A stretch of DNA of 64,000 bases from Desulforamulus putei DSM 12395. GTDB lineage: Bacteria > Bacillota > Desulfotomaculia > Desulfotomaculales > Desulfotomaculaceae. A program made the position numbers and the translations under genes. The DNA lies in assembly GCF_900129195.1 (NCBI RefSeq), contig NZ_FQUY01000002.1, forward strand, positions 1-64,000. The letters are read 5' to 3'. The notes under the pieces are model-generated. The model worked only from the letters and a program-made list of their open reading frames with translations, had not been told where the DNA came from and did no database searches. This document shows positions 1-7,116 of this stretch, piece after piece (positions within the stretch are counted from its first letter, which is position 1; every line of letters begins with the position of its first letter).

Positions 1-316
1 TGGCATGACTTGAAGCACCTTGCTTTATCAAGTAGGTGACCCCGTTTAGCCGGAGTACGGGAACAACCGGTAGGCCGCATCTAACAGATCGCGGGAAGCA
101 GAGCCGCAAGGCTTTCGCTGGACGGTCAACGCAAGACGGAAACCCCCGTGGTTTTCCATATGGCCGCGTTTTGCGCCCGTAAAGCGCTGTTTTTCCGTCC
201 GGGTGAGACTCCCGGGGCCGAGGTCCCCTGTCACCCCAGGGAAAATTTTCCATGGAGGTGTAAAGCCTGGTCATGGGGGGCCGGGTTTACAAAAATCTAA
301 CTTATTGTTAGGTATT
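1..316. other. Unassigned GC-rich left edge with many short hairpins
   Basis: No convincing gene is seen here. The stretch is rich in short inverted repeats: CACCT/AGGTG near 17-38, CCCGT/ACGGG near 41-61, AGCC-GCAA-GGCT (a GNRA-type tetraloop) near 104-115, and GGG/CCC and CCTG/CAGG pairs between about 200 and 242. Just before the downstream gene lies the dyad CTAAC-N5-GTTAG at 297-311, which could be an operator. The density of stems suggests structured RNA, possibly part of a mobile intron or a long leader whose beginning is outside the window. The family could not be recognised. Confidence 0.3.
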
Positions 317-1270
317 GTGAACTTTTTTGAACCAGGTAAAACCTTGAGAAAGTCAGCGCTACTGGTTACTCTCATATTCTTCATTACTTTGATTATCGGT
401 GGTTGTGGTACTGCATCTGAGCAAAGTTCTGAGACCAAAGAACAGCTAAAGGTATATACCGGTATTTACCCACTCTATGATTTTGCCAAGCATATTGGTG
501 GAGACAAAATCTTTGTTAAAAATATTGTACCCGCAGGGGCTGAACCACACGGCTGGGAGCCCAGCCCACAGGATGTGGCAGATATTAGTAATGCTGATAT
601 TTTGATACTTACCGGCTCAGGCATGGAAGCCTGGGCCGACAAGGTACTCAGTGTAATAGATAAGAACAAGGTTACAGTTATCTATGCCGGTCAAAACATT
701 GAATTAATTGAGGGAATACAACATGAAGAACATAATCATGGCGGCAAGGACCCGCATATTTGGCTTGATCCCCTGTATGCCAAAACTATGGTGGATAACA
801 TTTTAGCCGGCCTGGTGAAGGTAGATGAGAAAAACAAGGCCATATACGAGTCCAATGCCGAGGCTTACAAAAAAGAACTTGATAAGCTCCATGAAGAATA
901 TCAAACGGGCCTTGCCACTGCAAAGATAAAAGAATTTGTTACGTCCCATGCAGCCTTTGGATATCTGGCCAAACGATACAATCTGATCCAAGTACCGGTC
1001 AGGGGACTTACAGCTGAAAGTGAACCCAGCCCGGCCGATATGGCTGCTGTCGTAAAACTGGCCAGAGAAAAAAATATCAAATATATCTTCTTTGAGACAC
1101 TGGTAAGCCCCAAAGTTTCCGAGGCCATTGCTGCCGAACTGCAGGGTCAAACCCTTGTGCTGAACCCTCTGGGAAGTTTATCCGAACAAGATATTGCCGC
1201 AGGCAAAGATTATCTTTCTGTTATGCGGGAAAACCTCAAGAACTTAAAAATTGCCTTGGGAGCGGTATAA
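317..1270 (+). CDS. Zinc/manganese-type ABC transporter substrate-binding lipoprotein (ZnuA family)
   Basis: Cluster A-I metal-binding lipoprotein that delivers Zn2+ or Mn2+ to an ABC permease outside the membrane. From the GTG at 317 the product is 317 residues: a hydrophobic signal ending in a lipobox-like IIGGC, then a mature ZnuA fold. Metal-ligand motifs in the family order are visible: PHGWEPSP (first His), DPHIWLDP (second His), TSHAAFGY (third His) and ETLVSP (acidic ligand). A short His-rich stretch EEHNHGG follows the first domain, shorter than in typical ZnuA. The frame stays open upstream to 203, but a signal peptide must begin at 317 or at the TTG at 344; both have weak ribosome sites. 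No permease or ATPase follows on this strand, so the partners lie elsewhere, probably left of the window. Zn versus Mn specificity cannot be decided. Confidence 0.85.
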   Translation: MNFFEPGKTLRKSALLVTLIFFITLIIGGCGTASEQSSETKEQLKVYTGIYPLYDFAKHIGGDKIFVKNIVPAGAEPHGWEPSPQDVADISNADILILTGSGMEAWADKVLSVIDKNKVTVIYAGQNIELIEGIQHEEHNHGGKDPHIWLDPLYAKTMVDNILAGLVKVDEKNKAIYESNAEAYKKELDKLHEEYQTGLATAKIKEFVTSHAAFGYLAKRYNLIQVPVRGLTAESEPSPADMAAVVKLAREKNIKYIFFETLVSPKVSEAIAAELQGQTLVLNPLGSLSEQDIAAGKDYLSVMRENLKNLKIALGAV

Positions 1271-1312
1271 AGGACATGTATATATTTTCAGGGGAGTTTT
1301 TGTACCGGGTTA

Positions 1313-2698
1313 TCAGGATAAACTAACATCCGCTCCCAATACGCCGATGACCTCCTTGCCCCGGTAAACAGGCACCGACACCGTCAGGCATGGTTGCCGC
1401 GTAATGGCCGATATATAGACAGGTGATATAAATGTTTCACCCTTCATGGCCCTTTGCCACCATTCCCTGACTTTGGCGTTGGCGAGACCGGCGGCCGGTT
1501 CGGAGAAGAGAAAAACACCTTCTGTATCATTGGACCAAATGGCTTCAATATCGGGGTTGTCCCCTTTTAACCGGGAAAGTACACTCTTATGCCGGGCCGG
1601 ATCCAGACTGATGATGTGATGTTGGCCGGCTGTTTGAGTGAGCTGGGATTTAATGTGTTCGATGCGGGAAACCGCTTCCTGCTGAATGACGTAGGTTAAT
1701 TGACTGCCCGAGGCGGCCTTTTCCAGGTCATCGGCCAGGTTGGCCATGAGTTTTCCCGTATTAACCACCGATTCCAGATCACGTTTTCTTAATTCCAAGA
1801 CGGACGCCACCTGCTGCAGGCTGCTGTTAATCTCACACAATGTTTCCCGGGCGGTGTTGTTTACTTTGTAGATAAAATCAAAACTACGGGTAAAAACCTT
1901 TTGAACGTTATTTAACTGGTCAGCGGCGGTTTGGGAAGAATCCATGCTTTCGGTGATACTGCCAACTACGGTTGCCACATCTTGTTTGATTTGTTCTAAA
2001 ACATCGGAAGTTTGTTTAACTGCACCGGCCGTCAGATCGGACAACTTTCCTATTTCCTCCGCTACCACACCGAATCCCCGGCCATGCTCGCCGGCCCTGG
2101 CAGCCTCAATGGCGGCATTTAAAGCCAGCAGTTTGGTCTGGCCGGATATTTCACCGATGTTTTGGGAGATCAATCTCACTTGTTCCACTGCTTCCTTTAA
2201 TGTGCTAATCTGATGATTCAGCCGGTTATTGCTGCTTGTAATACCGCCAATGGCTTTATTTACTGACTCGATGGCATTGATGCTTTCTTGCACCGCCTTT
2301 TCGCTGGCCAGGAAGTCCTTTTCCAAAACATCACCGGTGGTTTGCACAGTGGCGGCGATGTCCTGTATTTGCATAAAGGCAGAAGAAATATCTGAAGCGG
2401 AGCGAACCGAAACATCCAATTGACTGGAGGCGGCCCGTACCTGCTGGGATGTCAATTGAATTTCCTGGGCCAGGTGTCTTACTTTACCGGTCAAACCGCA
2501 AACTGCATTACTTAACCGGGAGAATTCCTTTGTATTGTCAATCCGGCAGACGGGAGGCAGTTCCATCCGATGCCAGTGGGCGGTTTCCTCTTCGATCCTG
2601 GTAATTATGGTGGCATAGCGTTTTTTCAGCCGGTGGAAAGCAGCGGCGCCACCGATGGATGCCAAGGCAAAACCACAAACAAATTCATAAACTGCCAT
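1313..2698 (-). CDS. Methyl-accepting chemotaxis protein with C-terminal Cache-like domain
   Basis: Chemoreceptor of 461 residues. One N-terminal hydrophobic segment (about 2-22) is followed by a short linker and a long coiled-coil signalling domain with the conserved hairpin tip ([22 protein letters not shown], split here as [14 protein letters not shown] then AGEHGRGF). After it, about residues 370-461 resemble a PDC/Cache-type sensor: [34 protein letters not shown]. The sensor therefore sits after the signalling domain and, with only one membrane segment, probably in the cytoplasm. The start was moved to the ATG at 2698 because GGGGGTG lies just upstream; six more codons are open. The leader carries a two-hairpin ANTAR target and an overlapping hairpin (2720-2781), linking the receptor to the nitrogen regulon. 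Its ligand is unknown; an amino acid or other nitrogen compound is only an inference. Confidence 0.85.
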   Translation of the reverse strand: MAVYEFVCGFALASIGGAAAFHRLKKRYATIITRIEEETAHWHRMELPPVCRIDNTKEFSRLSNAVCGLTGKVRHLAQEIQLTSQQVRAASSQLDVSVRSASDISSAFMQIQDIAATVQTTGDVLEKDFLASEKAVQESINAIESVNKAIGGITSSNNRLNHQISTLKEAVEQVRLISQNIGEISGQTKLLALNAAIEAARAGEHGRGFGVVAEEIGKLSDLTAGAVKQTSDVLEQIKQDVATVVGSITESMDSSQTAADQLNNVQKVFTRSFDFIYKVNNTARETLCEINSSLQQVASVLELRKRDLESVVNTGKLMANLADDLEKAASGSQLTYVIQQEAVSRIEHIKSQLTQTAGQHHIISLDPARHKSVLSRLKGDNPDIEAIWSNDTEGVFLFSEPAAGLANAKVREWWQRAMKGETFISPVYISAITRQPCLTVSVPVYRGKEVIGVLGADVSLS

Positions 2699-2719
2699 GT
2701 TTTCACCCCCAAACAATAA

Positions 2720-2781
2720 GCGCCCATCTCCCGAAGGAGACAGGCGCCAGTGCCTTAGCTTAAACGATACGTCATTGTATC
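2720..2781 (-). promoter_or_regulatory. ANTAR target leader (P1, P2 and terminator-like hairpin) of the chemoreceptor gene
   Basis: Read on the minus strand. P1 at 2781-2766 is GATAC-AATGAC-GTATC. P2 at 2754-2743 is GGC-ACTGGC-GCC, 11 bases later. Both loops have six bases with A at 1 and G at 4, the ANTAR recognition pattern. P2 shares bases with a 12-pair hairpin (2747-2720) capped by a UUCG loop and followed by TTATTGTTT, so P2 and that hairpin exclude each other. Two of the 12 pairs are G-U on the minus-strand RNA but mismatches on the other strand, which supports function in the chemoreceptor transcript. The U-tract is weaker than in the glnA leader, and the hairpin sits close to the ribosome site, so control of translation is an alternative. 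Confidence 0.7.
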
Positions 2782-2854
2782 AAAGATAATAATACCATAG
2801 TCTAACCATGGTGGAAGAGTTTGGGGAGAAAAATACATAATACTTCAAGAACGC

Positions 2855-4699
2855 CTATTTTATTACCACGTTATATGCCTTGAGCCAGGCATTGACCTGG
2901 TACAGGTAGGCAAAGAGTTGCGGGCCGGTCATCAGTTGACCGAACCAGGGCCTGCTGAAACCGTCATCTGTAAACTGGGCCATGGACCGGACGGCGTCAA
3001 CGTTGATGAGCTGCAGCATGGGGGAAGAAGGTTCGTTTAAAATATTCAGCAGCAGGTTGCGCACTGCCGACAGGTAAGCCGGGTTGTGGGTTTTGGGGTA
3101 TGGACTCTTGCGGCGTTCCAGCACATCTTCCGGCAGCACGCCGGCCAGGGCCAGGCGCAATAGTCCTTTCTCCCGGCCGTTAAAGTTTTTCATGAACCAG
3201 GGAACGTTCCACACATATTCCACCAGGCGGTGATCACAGAAGGGAACCCTTACCTCCAGGCCGGTGGCCATACTCATGCGGTCCTTGCGGTCCAGCAGGG
3301 TCTGCATAAACCACACCATATTCAAGTAAAACATTTCCCGCCTTCTGGCCTCCAAGGGGTCTTCGCCGGGCAGTTTGGGGACCTCCGCCAGGGTTTCCCG
3401 GTAGCGGGCGGCTGCATAATCCTCGGGCTTGATGGTATGGGCCAGTTCGGGGGAGAGCAGCAGAGTTCTCTCGCGGATGGACTGGGACCAGGGGAAGGTG
3501 TTGGCATTTAAGTCTTCTTCCCGGTGGAACCAGGGATAACCGCCGAATACTTCGTCGGCGCACTCACCGGACAGGGCCACGGTGGCGCCTTTTTTAATCT
3601 CCCGACAAAACAGGTACAGGGAGGCATCCACATCGGCCATCCCGGGCAGGTCCCGGGCCAGCATGGCGATTTTTAAAGACTCCACCAGTTTGGGCGTATC
3701 AAGGAAAACATAATGATGTTGGGAGCCCAGGAAATCGGACATGCGCTTTACCCAGGGGGCATCGGCATTGGGTTGAAAAGCGCTGGCCTTAAAATAACGG
3801 TCGTTGTCAACATAATCCACCGAGTAGGTGTGCAGGGGCCCCAGGCCCTGCTTTTTATAAGCGTCGGCGGCAAAGGCTGACAGGGCGCTGGAGTCCAACC
3901 CCCCGGACAAAAAGGTACAAACCGGTACGTCCGCCACCAACTGCCTGGAAATGGAGTCCTCCAACAGTTCCCGCACCTTGTTAACGGTGGTGTACAGGTC
4001 ATCTTCATGGGGACGGCTGACCAGACTCCAGTAGCGGCGGATGGAAAGAGTATCATCCTTAAACATCAGGGAATACCCGGGTCGCAGTTCGTAGACATCC
4101 TTAAACACCCCGTGGCCGGGGGTACGGGCGGGGCCCAGGGCAAAGATTTCTGCCAGACCGTCCGCAGCTACCTCAGGTTTCACCAGGGGGTGGGCCAGCA
4201 GGGCCTTTAATTCGCTGCCAAAGATAAAAGCATTGCCCCGCCGGGCATAAAACAGGGGTTTTACGCCCATGCGGTCCCGGGCCATGAACAGGCTTTGCTC
4301 CGCCTCGCTCCAAATGCCAAAGGCAAAGATGCCGTTGAATTTCTCTACGCATGCGGGACCCCACTCAATATAAGAGGTCAGCAGCACCTCGGTATCCGAA
4401 TGCCCCCGGAAGATGTAGCCCCGGTATTCCAATTGCCGGCGCAGTTCCGGGGTGTTGTACAGCTCGCCGTTATAAACAATGACATAGGTCTTATCCCCTT
4501 GGGTTCGGACCATGGGCTGAGTGCCGCCTGCAGGGTCAACCACCGAAAGGCGCCTGTGGCCCAGGGCAGCCCGGGAAGAATACCAGTATCCTTCGGCATC
4601 AGGCCCGCGATTGGATAAAGTGGCGGTCATGGCTTCCAAAAGGACACGGTCCCGGGGCAGCTGAATTTCACGGTCTACCCATCCGGCAATACCACACAT
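2855..4699 (-). CDS. asnB: Asparagine synthetase, glutamine-hydrolysing
   Basis: Converts aspartate, glutamine and ATP to asparagine and glutamate in the cytoplasm. It has 614 residues, normal for class B enzymes. The N-terminal class II glutaminase begins MCGIAGWVD, so Cys2 becomes the catalytic nucleophile after Met removal; RGPD and NGELYN motifs follow. The synthetase half carries the PP-loop SGGLDSS near residue 265 and the ECADEVFGGYPW motif further on. The ribosome site AAGGAGGA lies about 8 bases before the ATG. The gene stands alone on the minus strand, divergent from the first ANTAR gene, and has a promoter and an ANTAR-type attenuator in its leader. This fits control by nitrogen status. 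Confidence 0.95.
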   Translation of the reverse strand: MCGIAGWVDREIQLPRDRVLLEAMTATLSNRGPDAEGYWYSSRAALGHRRLSVVDPAGGTQPMVRTQGDKTYVIVYNGELYNTPELRRQLEYRGYIFRGHSDTEVLLTSYIEWGPACVEKFNGIFAFGIWSEAEQSLFMARDRMGVKPLFYARRGNAFIFGSELKALLAHPLVKPEVAADGLAEIFALGPARTPGHGVFKDVYELRPGYSLMFKDDTLSIRRYWSLVSRPHEDDLYTTVNKVRELLEDSISRQLVADVPVCTFLSGGLDSSALSAFAADAYKKQGLGPLHTYSVDYVDNDRYFKASAFQPNADAPWVKRMSDFLGSQHHYVFLDTPKLVESLKIAMLARDLPGMADVDASLYLFCREIKKGATVALSGECADEVFGGYPWFHREEDLNANTFPWSQSIRERTLLLSPELAHTIKPEDYAAARYRETLAEVPKLPGEDPLEARRREMFYLNMVWFMQTLLDRKDRMSMATGLEVRVPFCDHRLVEYVWNVPWFMKNFNGREKGLLRLALAGVLPEDVLERRKSPYPKTHNPAYLSAVRNLLLNILNEPSSPMLQLINVDAVRSMAQFTDDGFSRPWFGQLMTGPQLFAYLYQVNAWLKAYNVVIK

Positions 4700-4737
4700 A
4701 CGCTGTCATCCTCCTTGAAAAGGTATATTATGGAACA

Positions 4738-4794
4738 AAAATAAACGCCACCCGTTAAAGAGAAGAACATCTTTAACCAAGTGGCGCCATTGCC
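4738..4794 (-). promoter_or_regulatory. ANTAR-type attenuator upstream of asnB
   Basis: On the minus strand, P2 at 4794-4783 is GGC-AATGGC-GCC, with a six-base loop having A at 1 and G at 4. Its 3' side overlaps a strong intrinsic terminator: stems 4786-4781/4751-4746 and 4777-4770/4761-4754, then a T-rich run (4745-4738). A first hairpin (P1) with a canonical loop was not found. The nearest candidate, around 4815-4800, is GTCAC/GTAAC with loop CGGAGT and does not fit the rule. About 40 bases separate the terminator from the asnB start. Confidence 0.75.
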
Positions 4795-4836
4795 CTGGTG
4801 TTACACTCCGGTGACGGTTTTCATTTGTCTTACTTC

Positions 4837-4866
4837 ATAGTACGCTTACGGCTGTGAAAATGTCAT
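4837..4866 (-). promoter_or_regulatory. Probable sigma-A promoter for asnB
   Basis: On the minus strand ATGACA (4866-4861), an 18-base spacer and TACTAT (4842-4837). Transcription would begin roughly 30 to 35 bases before the P2 hairpin, so the attenuator lies in the leader. Two bases of the hexamers deviate from consensus. Confidence 0.5.
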
Positions 4867-4995
4867 GCAACCTGCCAAGGCAATTTATGGCACTCAACAG
4901 TATTGATTGAAAAGTTAGAAAAAGGATCGCCTTCTGGACTTTCCTTGTGAATGGTTTTACAATTATTATTCAATAGAGTTTTGGGGGTATGAAAA

Positions 4996-5577
4996 TTGTT
5001 TGGAAGGCGCGTCCTGCTGGTGGATCCGGACCCGGAGTTCAGGAAAAAACTGAAAGATTTGCTCCAACAGCATGGCTACCTGGTGGTTGCTGAAACAGAG
5101 GATGGCAGGAGCACCCTGCAGGCTGCCTTTCAGAGTCAGCCCGATATCATTATTATGGAAGGGAAAATCCCGGGCTGCAAAGGGCTGGAAGTGGCCAGGG
5201 TGATTGAGGAGCACCACCTGGCGCCGGTGGTTTTGGTAACTTCCCACTGCCACCGGGAACTTATTGAAGAAGCCAAATTTTCCTCGGTGCTTGGTTATTT
5301 GACCAAACCCATTGACGACGTAAACCTCATACCTACCCTGGAAATGGCCCAGGCCACCTTTAAACGGTTGGTTAGAATGGAACAGGAGAACCGCAAGCTG
5401 AAAAAAATGTTGGAAGAAAGGAAACTAATAGACCAGGCCAAGCGGCTGCTTATGGAAAAAAAGGGGCTTAGCGAACAGGCGGCCCACCGCCATATGCAGA
5501 AATTAAGTATGGATCACAGCAGTTCCCTGGCCAAAGTGGCCCATCGAATTATCATTTCCCTGTCCAGAGATCAATGA
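4996..5577 (+). CDS. ANTAR-domain antiterminator with degenerate receiver (first copy)
   Basis: 193-residue cytoplasmic RNA-binding regulator of the NasT/AmiR/EutV class. Residues 1-120 form a response-regulator receiver: DPD near 10-12, GLEVARVI, and KP at the conserved lysine position. The phospho-acceptor site reads PDIIIMEGKIPG, so the usual Asp is Glu55, which cannot be phosphorylated and may mimic the active state. Residues about 125-190 are an ANTAR domain after a coiled coil (EERKLIDQAKRLLMEKKGLS, then EQAA). The start is TTG 4996 with GGGGGT seven bases upstream; an ATG at 4989 is out of frame. The degenerate GS gene follows, and asnB is divergent. ANTAR proteins bind paired hairpins with A1/G4 hexaloops and prevent termination; such RNAs occur in several leaders here. 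No cognate sensor kinase is nearby. Confidence 0.9.
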   Translation: MFGRRVLLVDPDPEFRKKLKDLLQQHGYLVVAETEDGRSTLQAAFQSQPDIIIMEGKIPGCKGLEVARVIEEHHLAPVVLVTSHCHRELIEEAKFSSVLGYLTKPIDDVNLIPTLEMAQATFKRLVRMEQENRKLKKMLEERKLIDQAKRLLMEKKGLSEQAAHRHMQKLSMDHSSSLAKVAHRIIISLSRDQ

Positions 5578-5617
5578 ATGCCAATAAAATGTATACAATA
5601 TATCTACTGTCGGTTTA

Positions 5618-5646
5618 TTGACTGATTAACCGCGAAAAAGTATATT
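5618..5646 (+). promoter_or_regulatory. Sigma-A promoter for the degenerate GS operon
   Basis: TTGACT (5618-5623), a 17-base spacer and TATATT (5641-5646). The predicted start near 5653 leaves a short leader containing P2 and the terminator at 5669-5734. An imperfect dyad CGGTT/AACCG (5611-5615, 5628-5632) overlaps the -35 region and could be an operator. Confidence 0.65.
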
Positions 5647-5668
5647 AATTGTCAGGTAAATATCTTCA

Positions 5669-5734
5669 GGGGCAAAGGCGTCCCAACCGGATCTTTGGGA
5701 AACACCAAGGATCCGGTTGGGGCGTTTTTGTTTT
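5669..5734 (+). promoter_or_regulatory. Attenuator with ANTAR-type P2 hairpin before the degenerate GS gene
   Basis: P2 at 5669-5684 pairs GGGGC with GTCCC around the loop AAAGGC (A1, G4). Its 3' half overlaps a very stable terminator: CCCAACCGGATC (5682-5693) with its complement at 5710-5721, extended inward by TTGG/CCAA and outward by three pairs, then TTTTTGTTTT. P2 and the terminator exclude each other. No clear P1 hairpin lies between the predicted start point and P2, so this is a partial match to the dual-hairpin consensus. Confidence 0.65.
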
Positions 5735-5760
5735 AATACGGTACACTTAGGAGGGTTAAG

Positions 5761-7059
5761 ATGCAGCCTGTTACCGCCCAGGAAGTGATGGAAAAGGCCC
5801 AGGAATACCATGTAAAATTTGTGCGCCTGCAGTTTACCGACATCCAGGGCTCTTTTAAAAACGTTGCAGTTACCGTTGAGGAACTGGAAAGGGCTTTGAA
5901 CGCTAAGGTAGGCTTTGACAGCGCTGTGTTGGAGGGTCAATACGGTCCCCGGCAAAGGGATGTATTTTTAAAGCCGGACCCCATGACCTTTCAGGTATTT
6001 CCCTGGCGTCCCCGGGAAGGCGCAGTGGCCCGCTTGATCTGCGATGTGGTTGGGGCGGACGGCAAGCCTTACCCGGGGTGCGTACGCAGTAAACTGAGGG
6101 AATCCCTGCAGGTGTTTGAAAAAACAAAGTTGGAGCTTTCCGTAGGCGCTGAAATAGAATTTTTTCTTTTTAATACCGACCAGCAGGGCCGCCCCCTTCC
6201 CCAGCCCCATGACAACGGGGGGATTTGTGATTTGACCCCGGTGGACCTGGGAGAGAATGCCCGCAGGGATATGGTGCTGACTCTGGAGGAAATGGGCTTT
6301 CAAATTGTTTCCAGTCACCATGAAAATTCACCGGGCCAGCACGAAATTGTGCTAAGGGAAGAGAGCCCCTTGAGTATGGCAGACAAAATTGCCACCTTCA
6401 AGTTTGTGGTCCGGACCATTGCCCAGCGCCATGGTTTGCATGCTTCCTTTATGCCCAAACCACTGCCGAAGCATAGTGGTTCCGGTATGGCTTTAAACCT
6501 GTGTTTGTGGCGGGAGGGAGAAAACGCCCTGTTTGACCCGGCAAGCCCCTGTGGGCTGAGCGCGCTGGCGGGCGGTTTTATTGCAGGCATCACCGATCAT
6601 GCCTCTGCCATTACGGCGGTGGCCAACCCGCTGGTAAACTCCTACAAGCGCCTGGGCAACTCCGAATTGGACCGGGTGTTAAAGGGATGGTCCGAAGGAA
6701 ACAGAAACTCCATGATCCGGGTACCGGCCCGGCGGGGCCAGGAGACCCGCATTATTCTGCGCAGCCCTGACGCCACCTGTAATCCTTATTTGACCTTGTC
6801 CTTGATTATGCAGGCGGCGTTAAAAGGGATGGAACAGAGACGCCCCCTGCCGGTTTCTCTGGATGAGGATGTTATTCAGGACCGGGTGCCGAGAAACTTG
6901 GGCGAAGCATTGGAAGCCCTCAGTCAGGACGAGTTTGTCCAACAAGTTCTGGGCAGCCATATCTTTGAACGCTACATGGAAATAAAACGACAGGAGTGGG
7001 ATGAGTTTCACTATGATGTTCATCCCTGGGAATTGGAAAGATACCTTACCAATTACTAA
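5761..7059 (+). CDS. Glutamine synthetase-like protein lacking key active-site residues
   Basis: 432-residue homologue of GS type I, clearly related to the two intact copies downstream. The metal ligands of EIEFF and of the HHE/PGQHE motif remain. Others are lost: the FDGSSI loop is FDSAVL; GSGMH is GSGMA (His to Ala244); the flap PGYEAP is replaced by GNSELD, with Leu303 at the flap Glu position; and TRVELR is TRIILR (metal Glu to Ile332). In the enzyme these residues bind glutamate or metal or close the active site, so normal GS activity is doubtful. The ATG follows AGGAGGGTT. Placement right after an ANTAR gene and before an FMN glutamate synthase suggests a nitrogen-sensing or regulatory role, for example binding glutamine without turnover. 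A gamma-glutamylation enzyme with another substrate is the alternative. Confidence 0.85.
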   Translation: MQPVTAQEVMEKAQEYHVKFVRLQFTDIQGSFKNVAVTVEELERALNAKVGFDSAVLEGQYGPRQRDVFLKPDPMTFQVFPWRPREGAVARLICDVVGADGKPYPGCVRSKLRESLQVFEKTKLELSVGAEIEFFLFNTDQQGRPLPQPHDNGGICDLTPVDLGENARRDMVLTLEEMGFQIVSSHHENSPGQHEIVLREESPLSMADKIATFKFVVRTIAQRHGLHASFMPKPLPKHSGSGMALNLCLWREGENALFDPASPCGLSALAGGFIAGITDHASAITAVANPLVNSYKRLGNSELDRVLKGWSEGNRNSMIRVPARRGQETRIILRSPDATCNPYLTLSLIMQAALKGMEQRRPLPVSLDEDVIQDRVPRNLGEALEALSQDEFVQQVLGSHIFERYMEIKRQEWDEFHYDVHPWELERYLTNY

Positions 7060-7116
7060 GCAGGATCTGAAGGTTTAACCTTCTCAGAAAATAAACCATT
7101 TAGGAGGTAATTTGTC

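Noticed and set aside
200-240. Resemblance to the cobalamin B12 box (GGTGAGACTCCC, GGTCCC, CTGTCACC)
   Set aside because: The invariant CCGCCACTG and the closing GCCAGGAGACC element are missing, unlike the two clear riboswitches at 38962 and 39262.
4738-4866. T-box leader for asnB
   Set aside because: No AGGGTGGNACCGCG motif or specifier loop; the element fits an ANTAR P2 plus terminator instead.
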